NCBI GenBank assembly: GCA_023388315.1
Contig: JAEWGM010000008.1
Location: forward strand, 1-64,000
Source: Bacteroidota bacterium
GTDB taxonomy: Bacteria; Bacteroidota; Bacteroidia; Bacteroidales; Dysgonomonadaceae
Length of the DNA: 64,000 nucleotides
Direction: 5' to 3'
The translations under genes and the position numbers were made by a program. A model generated the notes under the pieces. The model saw only the letters and a list, made by a program, of their open reading frames with translations. It was not told the origin of the DNA and did not search any database. Within the stretch, counting starts at the first letter, position 1. The number at the start of each line of letters is the position of its first letter. Of this stretch, positions 8,661 through 16,537 are shown one piece after another.

Positions 8661-8728
8661 GGACTGCATAATAAATGCTCTCCGCTTACCATCTAAAAAA
8701 CGCGCAACCGATATGGCCGCGCGTTTTA
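8661..8728 (-). terminator. groEL terminator, duplicated beside the toxin gene
   Basis: AAAACGCGC/GCGCGTTTT stem (8697-8705 and 8719-8727) with a 13-base loop, 37 bases beyond the groEL stop. The whole 68-base block repeats at 7930-7996. Confidence 0.85.
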
Positions 8729-8764
8729 TTTATAACCAAATAGCTAAAAGCTAATGAACGTTTT

Positions 8765-10399
8765 TTACATCATTCCGCCCATTCCGCCGCCCATGGGTGG
8801 CATGGCAGGTGCGGGATTTTCTTCTTTTTTGTCGGTAATTACACACTCGGTGGTGAGGAACATACCAGCGATAGAAGCCGCGTTTTCGAGCGCTACACGT
8901 GCTACTTTAGCAGGATCGATAACGCCGGTTTCTGCCAAGTCTTCGTATCTGTCGAGACGGGCGTTGTAGCCGAAGTTTCCTTTTTCTTCGCGTACGCGTT
9001 GTACCACCACAGCACCTTCTCTACCACTATTGGCCACAATTTGACGCAGCGGTTCTTCGATGGCGCGTTTTACGATTTCGATACCGGTGGTTTCGTCTTC
9101 GGTTTCGCCTTTCAGGTTTTCCAACGCTTCAATAGCGCGAATGTAGGCTACGCCTCCTCCGGGCACAGTGCCTTCTTCAACGGCAGCACGTGTGGCAGAA
9201 AGGGCGTCTTGCACGCGGTCTTTCTTTTCTTTCATTTCCACTTCCGAGGGAGCACCCACATAAAGCACCGCTACTCCGCCTGCCAATTTGGCTAAGCGCT
9301 CTTGCAGTTTTTCGCGGTCGTAATCGGATGTGGTTTTATCAATTTGCGCGCGAATTTGACCGATGCGGCTTGAGATGGCGTCTTTTTCGCCTTCGCCGTT
9401 CACGATGATGGTTGTATCTTTATCGATGGTTACTTTCTCGGCGCTACCCAGCATATCCAACGTAGCATTTTCAAGCGTTAATCCTTTTTCATCCGAAACA
9501 ACCACACCACCGGTAAGCACGGCAATGTCTTCGAGCATTTCTTTGCGACGGTCGCCAAAGCCGGGAGCTTTCACGGCGGCAATTTTCAACGATCCACGCA
9601 AGCGGTTTACAACCAATGTGGTGAGTGCTTCAGAATCGATATCTTCGGCAATGATTAACAGCGGTTTTCCGGTTTGAATTCCTTTTTCCAAAATAGGAAG
9701 AAGGTCTTTTATAGCGGATATTTTTTTGTCGTGAATCAACACCAGCGGATTTTCAAATTCCACCTCCATTGTTTCGGTATCGGTTACAAAGTAGGGCGAA
9801 ATATAACCGCGGTCGAACTGCATACCTTCCACAACATCCACGTAAGTATCTGTTCCTTTGGATTCTTCAACGGTAATAACACCTTCTTTGCTCACTTTTT
9901 GCATAGCTTCGGCAATGAGTTTACCGATGGTTTCGTCGCCATTGGCCGAAATTTTAGCCACGTTTTCAATTTTTCTTAAATCGTCGCCAATTTCCACTGC
10001 TTGCGATTTGAGGCTGGCTACTACTTTTTCAACGGCTTTGTCAATACCGCGCTTCAAATCCATAGGATTGGCTCCGGCGGTAACGTTTTTCAATCCAACA
10101 CCAATGATGGATTGCGCCAAAACGGTGGCGGTAGTTGTTCCATCGCCGGCGTCGTCGTTGGTTTTTGAAGCTACTTCTTTCACCAATTGTGCGCCCATGT
10201 TTTGGAAAGCGTCGTCCAATTCAATTTCTTTTGCCACGGTAACGCCGTCTTTGGTGATTTGCGGCGCGCCAAATTTTTTATCGATAATCACGTTGCGGCC
10301 TTTGGGCCCAAGTGTTACTTTTACTGCATCTGCCAATGCGTCAACCCCTTTTTTCAGTTGATCGCGAGCATCCATTTCGAATTTAATTTCTTTTGCCAT
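8765..10399 (-). CDS. groEL: 60-kDa chaperonin GroEL
   Basis: A 544-residue protein of normal length. It starts MAKEIKFEMDARDQLKKGVD and carries the ATP-site segments TLGPKGRNV and DDAGDGTTTATVLA, the apical-domain stretch with APGFGDRRKEMLEDIA, and the C-terminal GGGMGGMM tail that lines the cavity. It forms the double-ring folding chamber that works with GroES. It follows groES by 65 bases in the same direction, the standard order, and ends at a strong terminator. I saw no CIRCE operator upstream of groES, so heat control is probably by another route. Confidence 0.98.
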   Translation of the reverse strand: MAKEIKFEMDARDQLKKGVDALADAVKVTLGPKGRNVIIDKKFGAPQITKDGVTVAKEIELDDAFQNMGAQLVKEVASKTNDDAGDGTTTATVLAQSIIGVGLKNVTAGANPMDLKRGIDKAVEKVVASLKSQAVEIGDDLRKIENVAKISANGDETIGKLIAEAMQKVSKEGVITVEESKGTDTYVDVVEGMQFDRGYISPYFVTDTETMEVEFENPLVLIHDKKISAIKDLLPILEKGIQTGKPLLIIAEDIDSEALTTLVVNRLRGSLKIAAVKAPGFGDRRKEMLEDIAVLTGGVVVSDEKGLTLENATLDMLGSAEKVTIDKDTTIIVNGEGEKDAISSRIGQIRAQIDKTTSDYDREKLQERLAKLAGGVAVLYVGAPSEVEMKEKKDRVQDALSATRAAVEEGTVPGGGVAYIRAIEALENLKGETEDETTGIEIVKRAIEEPLRQIVANSGREGAVVVQRVREEKGNFGYNARLDRYEDLAETGVIDPAKVARVALENAASIAGMFLTTECVITDKKEENPAPAMPPMGGGMGGMM

Positions 10400-10464
10400 A
10401 TTGTTTATGTTGATTTTTTAGATTTTATATAAAAAATTAGAGACAAAGTATCGCGTCTCAATAA

Positions 10465-10737
10465 TTATCCTATGATTGCCAGAATGTCAGATTGGCGCAT
10501 GATGAGGTATTGTTCGCCATCGAGTTCAATTTCTGTTCCGGCATATTTACCGTACAATACTTGATCTCCGGCTTTCACCACCATTTCTTCGTCTTTGGTT
10601 CCTTTTCCTGCCGAAATAACTTCGCCTTTCAGGGGTTTTTCTTTTGCTGTGTCGGGGATAATGATTCCGCTAACTGTTTTTTCTTCCGCGGGGGCCGGTT
10701 TAACCAGCACTCTGTCTGCTAATGGTTTAATGTTCAT
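10465..10737 (-). CDS. groES: 10-kDa co-chaperonin GroES
   Basis: A 90-residue protein of normal length, starting MNIKPLADRVLVKP. The mobile loop region (AEEKTVSGIIIPDTAKEKPLKGEVISAGKG) contacts GroEL and the remainder forms the dome beta-barrel (GDQVLYGKYAGTEIELDGEQYLIMRQSDILAII). It is first in the groES-groEL operon. Upstream on the minus strand near 10806-10816 there is a weak TAGTATTTG match to the -7 consensus, with TTTG 16 bases further up, so the promoter call is uncertain. Confidence 0.98.
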   Translation of the reverse strand: MNIKPLADRVLVKPAPAEEKTVSGIIIPDTAKEKPLKGEVISAGKGTKDEEMVVKAGDQVLYGKYAGTEIELDGEQYLIMRQSDILAIIG

Positions 10738-10962
10738 ATTGATACAATTTTTATTAATATTTTATTATATAATGTATGAGTTTTTCTTTCGTTTCTTTGG
10801 CGAAACACAAATACTACTTGCGAATTCTGTGCCAAAATTGCTTTTGGGATTATTTCGCTGAAAAAATTATTTTTTGTTTGACAAAACTGACAAAATTTCA
10901 GTTGATGTTTCGATGAGATGATTCTCGGGGTGATTTCAATTTGTGGAATATCAAAAATAATT

Positions 10963-11113
10963 TGATTATCCGCAAAGCGGTCAAAATAAGTTCCAAAAAA
11001 AGGCTTTAGCTATGATTTCTTAGGACTAAAGCCCGGGTTAAGGAGCATATTCTCCACCTCCGTCTTTTAAAGACGGAGTTAACAAAAAGTACCTGACGCT
11101 TTGCGGATAATCA
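10963..11113. mobile_element. MITE-like element with 17-bp terminal inverted repeats
   Basis: The 454-base gap between groES and the DUF192 gene holds a 151-base element bounded by TGATTATCCGCAAAGCG and its exact complement (10963-10979, 11097-11113). Inside are two hairpins: GGCTTTAG/CTAAAGCC (11002-11009, 11026-11033) and CTCCGTCTTT/AAAGACGGAG with a one-base loop (11058-11078). It has no coding frame of note and no clear target duplication. The end sequence GATTATCCGCA recurs at 28353-28363. Confidence 0.65.
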
Positions 11114-11163
11114 TACAAAACAATTATTTTTACAAAACACCTGTCAAATTAAAGCAATTGCTT

Positions 11164-11171
11164 TATATTTG
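11164..11171 (+). promoter_or_regulatory. candidate -7 box (TATATTTG) for the DUF192 gene
   Basis: A perfect TAnnTTTG match 20 bases upstream of the ATG, implying a very short leader. No clear TTTG -33 box is visible. Confidence 0.5.
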
Positions 11172-11191
11172 TAATAAAATAAAGCAAAACT

Positions 11192-11722
11192 ATGACTACA
11201 CCTAAAAGAAAAAAGAACAGACGTCTTTTTTACATACTTGCCCTTGCCGCCGCCGTTGCCATTGCAGTGGTAATCTTAAAATTGGGAAAAACCCCCGAAG
11301 AAATTGTCTCTACCAACACCGATGCGCTTGAAATCGCCTTCAACAAACAGGGTGAACTGGCTTTTATAGACAACTCCGGAATGGATACCCTCACGGTAAT
11401 CGACATTGAAGTGGCCGATAACGATCAGAGCCGGGCACGCGGATTAATGTACCGCAAATCCATTCCCGCCAACGCGGGCATGCTGTTTATCCACGATGTG
11501 GAAATGATTCTGAGCTTTTGGATGAAAAATACGCACATTTCCTTGGATATGATTTTTGTGAACGCCGATAAAAAAATCGTGACCATCCACACCAACACCA
11601 AGCCAATGCAAGAATGGAGCTACGCTTCCACAGATCCGGCGTTGTATGTGGTGGAAGTAAACGCGGGATTTTGCGCTAAGCACAACATTAAAAACGGCGA
11701 CCGAATTGAGTTTGATTATTAA
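11192..11722 (+). CDS. DUF192 family protein, membrane-anchored
   Basis: A 176-residue protein. A basic start (MTTPKRKKNRR) and one membrane segment (about residues 12-28) act as an uncleaved anchor or signal sequence. The rest is a DUF192 domain with its hallmarks: ARGLMYRKSIPANAGMLFIH, FWMKNTHISLDMIFVNADKKI and YVVEVNAGFCAKHNIKNGDRI. DUF192 is a small beta-barrel found in many bacteria and archaea without an established activity, and it probably faces the periplasm here. The gene is convergent with the S9 peptidase gene; the whole spacer between them is a heptamer array. Confidence 0.85.
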   Translation: MTTPKRKKNRRLFYILALAAAVAIAVVILKLGKTPEEIVSTNTDALEIAFNKQGELAFIDNSGMDTLTVIDIEVADNDQSRARGLMYRKSIPANAGMLFIHDVEMILSFWMKNTHISLDMIFVNADKKIVTIHTNTKPMQEWSYASTDPALYVVEVNAGFCAKHNIKNGDRIEFDY

Positions 11723-11728
11723 CGGCAA

Positions 11729-11840
11729 TTAGCGGTTAGCTGTTGGCGATTAGCCGTTAGCGGTTGGGCCTCCTTTGCTCAACGCCCAATGCTCAACGCC
11801 CAATGCTCAACGCTCAATGCTCAACGCTCAACGCCCAACG
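11729..11840. repeat. heptanucleotide array, 16 units in one phase, between convergent genes
   Basis: From 11729 the sequence divides into 16 consecutive 7-base units without any slip: six of the TTAGCGG type (TTAGCGG, TTAGCTG, TTGGCGA, TTAGCCG, TTAGCGG, TTGGGCC), one TCCTTTG, and nine of the CTCAACG/CCCAATG type. It starts 6 bases after the DUF192 stop and runs into the S9 peptidase gene, whose TGA stop (11828-11830 on the minus strand) and last codons come from array units. Confidence 0.92.
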
Positions 11841-14257
11841 CTCTCACTCCTATTCTTCACATATTTCTCCAGCCATTGATCTTGTTCCCAAAGCAAGTGC
11901 AAAATATTTTCACGGGCAGCGTAACCGTGGCTTTCTTTAGGCAGAATAACCAACCTCACCGGCGCTCCAAAACTTTTTAATGCTTGAAAATAGCGCTCAC
12001 TTTGCATGGTGTGCGTGCCGGAATTGTTATCGGCTTCGCCGTGGATGAGCAGCATGGGCGTTTTCATTTTATCGGCGTGCATAAAGGGAGACATCGCGTC
12101 GTATGTTTCCGATGCTATCCAATAATTACGCTCCTCGCTTTGAAAGCCAAACGGCGTGAGTGTACGGTTGTATGCGCCACTTCGGGCAATGCCTGCAGCA
12201 AATAAATCGGAGTGCGACAACAAATTGGCCGTCATAAACGCGCCGTACGAATGGCCGCCCACGGCCACACGGTTGCGGTCGATGTAGCCAAGTTTATCCA
12301 CCGCGTCGATGGCGGCTTTGGCGTTTGCCACCAACTGCTCCACAAAAGTGTCGTTTGGTTGGTTATCGCCCTCGCCCACGATGGGAAACGCGGCATCGTC
12401 TAACACCGCGTAGCCGCGCGTTACCCAATACACGGGATTGCCATACGATAAATACGTGAACGAGTTGGGGTTGCTTGTGTTTTGCCCCGCGCTGCTGCGG
12501 TCTTTATATTCGGTGGGATATGCCCACATAATCATCGGTAATTTTTCTTTTTTATCGTAACCGGCGGGCAAGTAGAGCGTTCCGCTAAGTTCCACGCCAT
12601 CGGCTCGTTTATACGTAATTACTTCTTTGTGCACATTATTCATGCTTGCGAACGGATTTTCAAAAGCCGTTAGCGGCTGTGGCGCACGGTTGTTTTTTAT
12701 ATTGCGAATGTAATAATTGGGATACTCCGTGGGCGACTCGATGCGGGTGATAACAGTGCCTTTCTTGCTATCGATAAACGTAAGCAGGTCTTCCACTTTG
12801 TCGTTGTAAGCCGATTGATAGAGCCGTTTGGTTTTCAACGTTTTGAGGTTAAGTTCATCGATGAACGGGAATTGTCCGTCAGCCGTAAATCCGTCTCCGA
12901 AGAGGTACACGGAATTGCCGTCGGTTTTGAGAATGTTTGTTCCCCAGGACGTTTTTTCAGTTTGCACGTAACCGGGATGGCTGTACGCGTCTTGATAATT
13001 TCGGTCGAAAATCACGCGTGGTTTTTGCGTATTATCCGAAGGATTGAACACATACATTTTGGTGTTTCGCGTGTTCCACCATCGGTCGTTGAGAATGGCG
13101 AATTCGTCCGTTCCCCAAATAACACCGGAGTATCGGTTAATGGTTTTCGCCACCGATTGCGGTGAGCCGCTGAACGGCGCTTCCAGTTGAAACAGTTCAT
13201 CTCTAAAGTCAACTTCCACTGCCGGGTCGCCTTTATCCAACGCTTCCACCCAATACAAAGTTGCAGGTTTATCGGTGCGCCAATTAATGCTTCGTTTTCC
13301 TTGCATTGTGGCCATAAAGCCCACGGGAAGATTGTCCAGCAAGGGCTGTTCGCTGAAATGGCGCAACAGTTTTCCATCCGAGGTATAGATATCGGTTTTA
13401 TTTGGAAAGCTATAAAAAGGAACTACATACGAAAACGGACGTGTCAATGTGGTTAGCAACAAGTAATTTCCATCGGGAGAAAAATCTTCATCTAAATACA
13501 TTCCGGCTTCTTTAAACAAAGTTTTAACGCCGTTTATGTTCACTTTGTACAACTCCGATGTCATCAACACTTCAAAGTTGGCCTCATCGGTGGCATTTTT
13601 CAACAAATCCTGATACGTGCGGTTTTGCGATATTTGCCCGTCGCTGGTGGAAACAATGGGCCCTTCGGGCAAGCTTTCCTTGGTATCAATCAGTGCCGGA
13701 CGGTTTTCAGGAAGCATCCGCACCAACAACTCGTTTCCGTCTCTAAACCACGTGTAAGGAAAGCCGGCATTTGCGTTTACCATGGCTTCGGTAAGTTTTT
13801 TCGCCTGCAACGTATTTAAATCCACCATCCACAATTCCACGCCTTTAGCCACGGTATTGGTGAAAGCCAGTTTGGTTTCGTCTGGCGAAAAAGAGAGATA
13901 CGCAATGCGTGGTTCCACGGGCAATCCCTGAATTTGGCGCACCTCTTTATCGGTGGTTTTTTTGTATTTTATATTGTTGTAATAGGTAATGGTAGATGAA
14001 ATGTTGGCGTCGGGGTTAATGCGCAGGCCGCCCAATCTTATTTCGGGTTGATTCAGGTCGGACAACGTTTTAAACGTACTTCGGTAAAAAAACAACATCT
14101 GCTCGCCTTTGCTGTCTAAATTTACAACGGGCGCTCTTTCTATGTCCACCAACTCCATAATTTCCTGGGGCGGTATTTGATAAGAAACTTTTTCTTGCGA
14201 TTCTGCTGCTATCGATATCATTAATAATGCGGATATAATGTAACTGATTTTTTTCAT
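11828..14257 (-). CDS. S9-family prolyl oligopeptidase-type serine peptidase, secreted
   Basis: An 809-residue protein with an N-terminal signal peptide (MKKISYIISALLMISIAAES). The middle is a propeller-like region with PDETKLAFTN and PDGNYLLLTT repeats. The C-terminal alpha/beta-hydrolase domain has nucleophile Ser670 in GGHSYGAF, an acidic residue in HGEADNNSGT, and His in KESHGYAARENILH, the S9 catalytic order. Such enzymes are periplasmic and cleave oligopeptides, often after proline or dipeptides. It starts 12 bases after the SDR gene stop and is probably in its operon. The last residues (SESVGR) and the stop are encoded by units of the heptamer array, so the array has intruded into, or replaced, the native gene end. 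Confidence 0.9.
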   Translation of the reverse strand: MKKISYIISALLMISIAAESQEKVSYQIPPQEIMELVDIERAPVVNLDSKGEQMLFFYRSTFKTLSDLNQPEIRLGGLRINPDANISSTITYYNNIKYKKTTDKEVRQIQGLPVEPRIAYLSFSPDETKLAFTNTVAKGVELWMVDLNTLQAKKLTEAMVNANAGFPYTWFRDGNELLVRMLPENRPALIDTKESLPEGPIVSTSDGQISQNRTYQDLLKNATDEANFEVLMTSELYKVNINGVKTLFKEAGMYLDEDFSPDGNYLLLTTLTRPFSYVVPFYSFPNKTDIYTSDGKLLRHFSEQPLLDNLPVGFMATMQGKRSINWRTDKPATLYWVEALDKGDPAVEVDFRDELFQLEAPFSGSPQSVAKTINRYSGVIWGTDEFAILNDRWWNTRNTKMYVFNPSDNTQKPRVIFDRNYQDAYSHPGYVQTEKTSWGTNILKTDGNSVYLFGDGFTADGQFPFIDELNLKTLKTKRLYQSAYNDKVEDLLTFIDSKKGTVITRIESPTEYPNYYIRNIKNNRAPQPLTAFENPFASMNNVHKEVITYKRADGVELSGTLYLPAGYDKKEKLPMIMWAYPTEYKDRSSAGQNTSNPNSFTYLSYGNPVYWVTRGYAVLDDAAFPIVGEGDNQPNDTFVEQLVANAKAAIDAVDKLGYIDRNRVAVGGHSYGAFMTANLLSHSDLFAAGIARSGAYNRTLTPFGFQSEERNYWIASETYDAMSPFMHADKMKTPMLLIHGEADNNSGTHTMQSERYFQALKSFGAPVRLVILPKESHGYAARENILHLLWEQDQWLEKYVKNRSESVGR

Positions 14258-14269
14258 GAGATTTTGTTT

Positions 14270-15025
14270 TTAAGCTTTGTGAAAGATGGATCCCGATGCT
14301 TGCGCTGTGGGCATCACAATCATATCGTTAATGTTAACGTGCGTTGGACGGGTAACGACGAATACAATGCACTGGGCAATATCTTCGGCCACCAAACTTT
14401 TGTAGCCTTCATAAATGGTATCGGCGCGTTGTTTGTCGCCGTGAAAGCGCACCACCGAAAACTCCGTTTCAACCGCGCCGGGGCATATCTGCGTTACCTT
14501 TATATTATGTGGCAGCAAATCGATGCGCATTCCTTTGGTGAGCGCGTCCACCGCGTGTTTACTGGCGCAGTAAACGTTGCCGTTGGGATACACTTCTTTT
14601 CCGGCAATGGAGCCGATATTGATGATGTGCCCTTTTTTCCGTTCCACCATGCCGGGCGATACGCATCGGGTAACGTAGAGCAAGCCTTTCACATTGGTGT
14701 CCAGCATAGCGTTCCAGTCATCGGTATCGCCTTGCTGCAAAGGGTCGAGGCCGGAGGCCAACCCCGCGTTGTTTATCAACACATCAATTTCCTGCCATTC
14801 CGGCGGTAGGTTTGTCAGGGCATTGTTCACTTCTTCTTCGTTTCGCACATCGAAGCAGAGAGGAAGCACCCGGGCGCCTTTCTCTGATAGTTTTTGTTGT
14901 AGTTTTTCCAACCGTTCTGCGCGACGGCCGGTGATAATTACATCGAATTCATTTTCGGCTAACGCAAGCGCTGCGGCTTCTCCTATTCCGGATGTGGCAC
15001 CGGTAATTAAGGTTATTCTTCGCAT
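14270..15025 (-). CDS. short-chain dehydrogenase/reductase (YdfG-like)
   Basis: A classical SDR of 251 residues from MRRITLITGATSGIGEA. It has the cofactor motif Gly9-xxx-Gly13-x-Gly15, NNAG in DVLINNAGLASG, Ser in INIGSIAG, and YxxxK in VYCASK. RR in ITGRRAERL after the second strand suggests NADP(H). The closest known behaviour is that of YdfG-type 3-hydroxy acid/serine dehydrogenases; the substrate is inferred only. A longer frame starts at 15097, but a TATTTTTG promoter match (15053-15060) lies inside that extension, so the ATG at 15025 is preferred. The gene is first in an operon with the S9 peptidase and divergent from the DUF2007 gene across a 23-base palindrome. Confidence 0.88.
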   Translation of the reverse strand: MRRITLITGATSGIGEAAALALAENEFDVIITGRRAERLEKLQQKLSEKGARVLPLCFDVRNEEEVNNALTNLPPEWQEIDVLINNAGLASGLDPLQQGDTDDWNAMLDTNVKGLLYVTRCVSPGMVERKKGHIINIGSIAGKEVYPNGNVYCASKHAVDALTKGMRIDLLPHNIKVTQICPGAVETEFSVVRFHGDKQRADTIYEGYKSLVAEDIAQCIVFVVTRPTHVNINDMIVMPTAQASGSIFHKA

Positions 15026-15052
15026 AAAACAAGATTTTTGAGTAAATAAAGT

Positions 15053-15060
15053 CAAAAATA
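15053..15060 (-). promoter_or_regulatory. candidate -7 box (TATTTTTG) for the SDR gene
   Basis: A match to TAnnTTTG 27 bases upstream of the preferred start at 15025; it decides against the longer frame from 15097. Confidence 0.5.
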
Positions 15061-15104
15061 CTTCATTTTTTCGTTTTAACCTTAACTTAATCGGCAAAAA
15101 AGTG

Positions 15105-15127
15105 TATTTTTACGAATCGTAAAAATA
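15105..15127. promoter_or_regulatory. perfect 23-base palindrome, operator candidate
   Basis: TATTTTTACGA and its exact complement TCGTAAAAATA flank one central A, in the short region between the divergent SDR and DUF2007 genes and 21 bases before the DUF2007 ATG. The symmetry and position suggest a dimeric repressor site; the regulator is unknown. Confidence 0.6.
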
Positions 15128-15147
15128 ACACAAATTGCAGAGAAATT

Positions 15148-15390
15148 ATGGAAGATGATTTTGTAACGGTTAAAACATTTTATTTTCCCGGCGATGTGCC
15201 CGTTGTACAATCTTTTATGGAAATGAAAGGAATTGAGATTTACATGAAAAACCTCACACTAAATCAATTGGCCTATCCCGTTTTCGATATTGAGATGCAA
15301 GTGAGAAGCTCCGATTACGATGCTGCCAAAGCCGCCCTTATTGAAGGAGGTTTCGCCACACCCGAAGATTTTGAGATGTTGAACGATTAA
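15148..15390 (+). CDS. DUF2007 domain protein
   Basis: An 80-residue protein resembling the DUF2007 (putative signal-transducing) family: VTVKTFYFPGDVPVVQSFMEMKGIEIYMKN, then a second beta-alpha unit including FDIEMQVRSSDYDAAKAALIEGGF. The ferredoxin-like fold recalls PII/GlnB-type sensors, but no ligand is established. It begins the operon with the AI-2E transporter (16-base gap) and the metal-chelate uptake genes. A perfect palindrome just upstream may control it. Confidence 0.8.
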   Translation: MEDDFVTVKTFYFPGDVPVVQSFMEMKGIEIYMKNLTLNQLAYPVFDIEMQVRSSDYDAAKAALIEGGFATPEDFEMLND

Positions 15391-15406
15391 TAAATTTGCC
15401 TGAAAT

Positions 15407-16537
15407 ATGTTTGAACAAGCCGAAAAAGCGAAAAACAACCGATACAAATATATTCTCGTCGGTTTTCTTATCCTGTTAGGATTAATTATCTTTAAATACA
15501 CTCGCGTTTATTTAAGCGGGTTACTTGGTGCAGCCACTCTGTATGTACTACTTAAAGGGCAGCATAAATACCTCACGGAAAAACTCAAATTCAGTCCCGG
15601 GCTTAGCGCCCTATTGTTGGTACTGGAAGCGTTGGTGTTTTTTCTTGCGCCCCTCACAGGAATCGCGTTTATGATAATCGATACATTTTCCCACATTTCC
15701 ATTGACCCTGAAGTAATACGTGTGCAAATCCAAGATTTTGTAACGCAACTGGAGGAAAAATTAGGTTTTGACATTTTCACCCCCGAAAATTTAGCCGCTA
15801 TCCCCAAAGCCGGCACCAATATGTTGCAGATGTTGGGATCGGGTATTTATTCTTTCATCATTAATGTGGTTATTATTTTGTTTGTGCTGTATTATATGCT
15901 TTACAGCAACGATTCGTTTGAAAAAGCCATCAAAGAAGTTTTGCCTTTTAAAGAGGAAAACAAGCAAATCTTGGCCGAAGAAACGCGTCTTATCATCCAA
16001 GCCAACGCCATCGGCATTCCGCTTTTGGCCATTATTCAAGGAGCATTTGCTTACGTAGGTTACCTTATTTTTGGTATCGATAACGCGCTGCTCTATGCCA
16101 TCCTCACCGCTTTTGCCACCATCATCCCCATTGTGGGAACAATGATTGTGTGGATTCCCTTGGGAATAGGGCTGCTCATCAATGGCGATATGGTAAACGG
16201 TATCGCGTTGTTGGTGTATGGAATGTTTGTTATTGGCGGCGTGGACAATGTTGCCCGCTTTTTGCTTCAAAAAAGATTGGCCGATATTCACCCGCTCATC
16301 ACCGTATTTGGCGTGCTCATTGGTATTCCCATGTTTGGTTTTTGGGGCGTTATTTTCGGGCCGCTCATTCTTTCACTCTTTGTGCTTTTCTTTAACATGT
16401 ACCGTCACGAATATGTGCCGGGTTCGCAAGCGGCACCGCGGGTTACTACACTGTATAAGGTGAAAAAAATGACTATCCCCGGCTATAACACCATAAAAGG
16501 AAAGAACAAGAAAAACATTGAATTCCCCGAAAAGTGA
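15407..16537 (+). CDS. AI-2E family transporter
   Basis: A 376-residue polytopic membrane protein. An N-terminal hydrophobic pair is followed by a soluble segment (about 100-145), then further segments including FAYVGYLIFGIDNALLYAILTAFATIIPIVGTMIVWIPLGIGLLI (split into two helices here) and GVLIGIPMFGFWGVIFGPLI, characteristic of the AI-2E/PerM family. Members export small molecules or exchange ions; the name does not prove AI-2 transport. The next start codon (GTG) overlaps its TGA stop, showing tight translational coupling. Confidence 0.88.
   Translation: MFEQAEKAKNNRYKYILVGFLILLGLIIFKYTRVYLSGLLGAATLYVLLKGQHKYLTEKLKFSPGLSALLLVLEALVFFLAPLTGIAFMIIDTFSHISIDPEVIRVQIQDFVTQLEEKLGFDIFTPENLAAIPKAGTNMLQMLGSGIYSFIINVVIILFVLYYMLYSNDSFEKAIKEVLPFKEENKQILAEETRLIIQANAIGIPLLAIIQGAFAYVGYLIFGIDNALLYAILTAFATIIPIVGTMIVWIPLGIGLLINGDMVNGIALLVYGMFVIGGVDNVARFLLQKRLADIHPLITVFGVLIGIPMFGFWGVIFGPLILSLFVLFFNMYRHEYVPGSQAAPRVTTLYKVKKMTIPGYNTIKGKNKKNIEFPEK

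Noticed and set aside
10738..10860. CIRCE heat-shock operator upstream of groES
   Set aside because: No TTAGCACTC/GAGTGCTAA inverted repeat is present.
15026..15097. longer SDR start
   Set aside because: The extension covers a promoter match and does not resemble SDR N-termini, which begin just before the TGxxxGxG motif.
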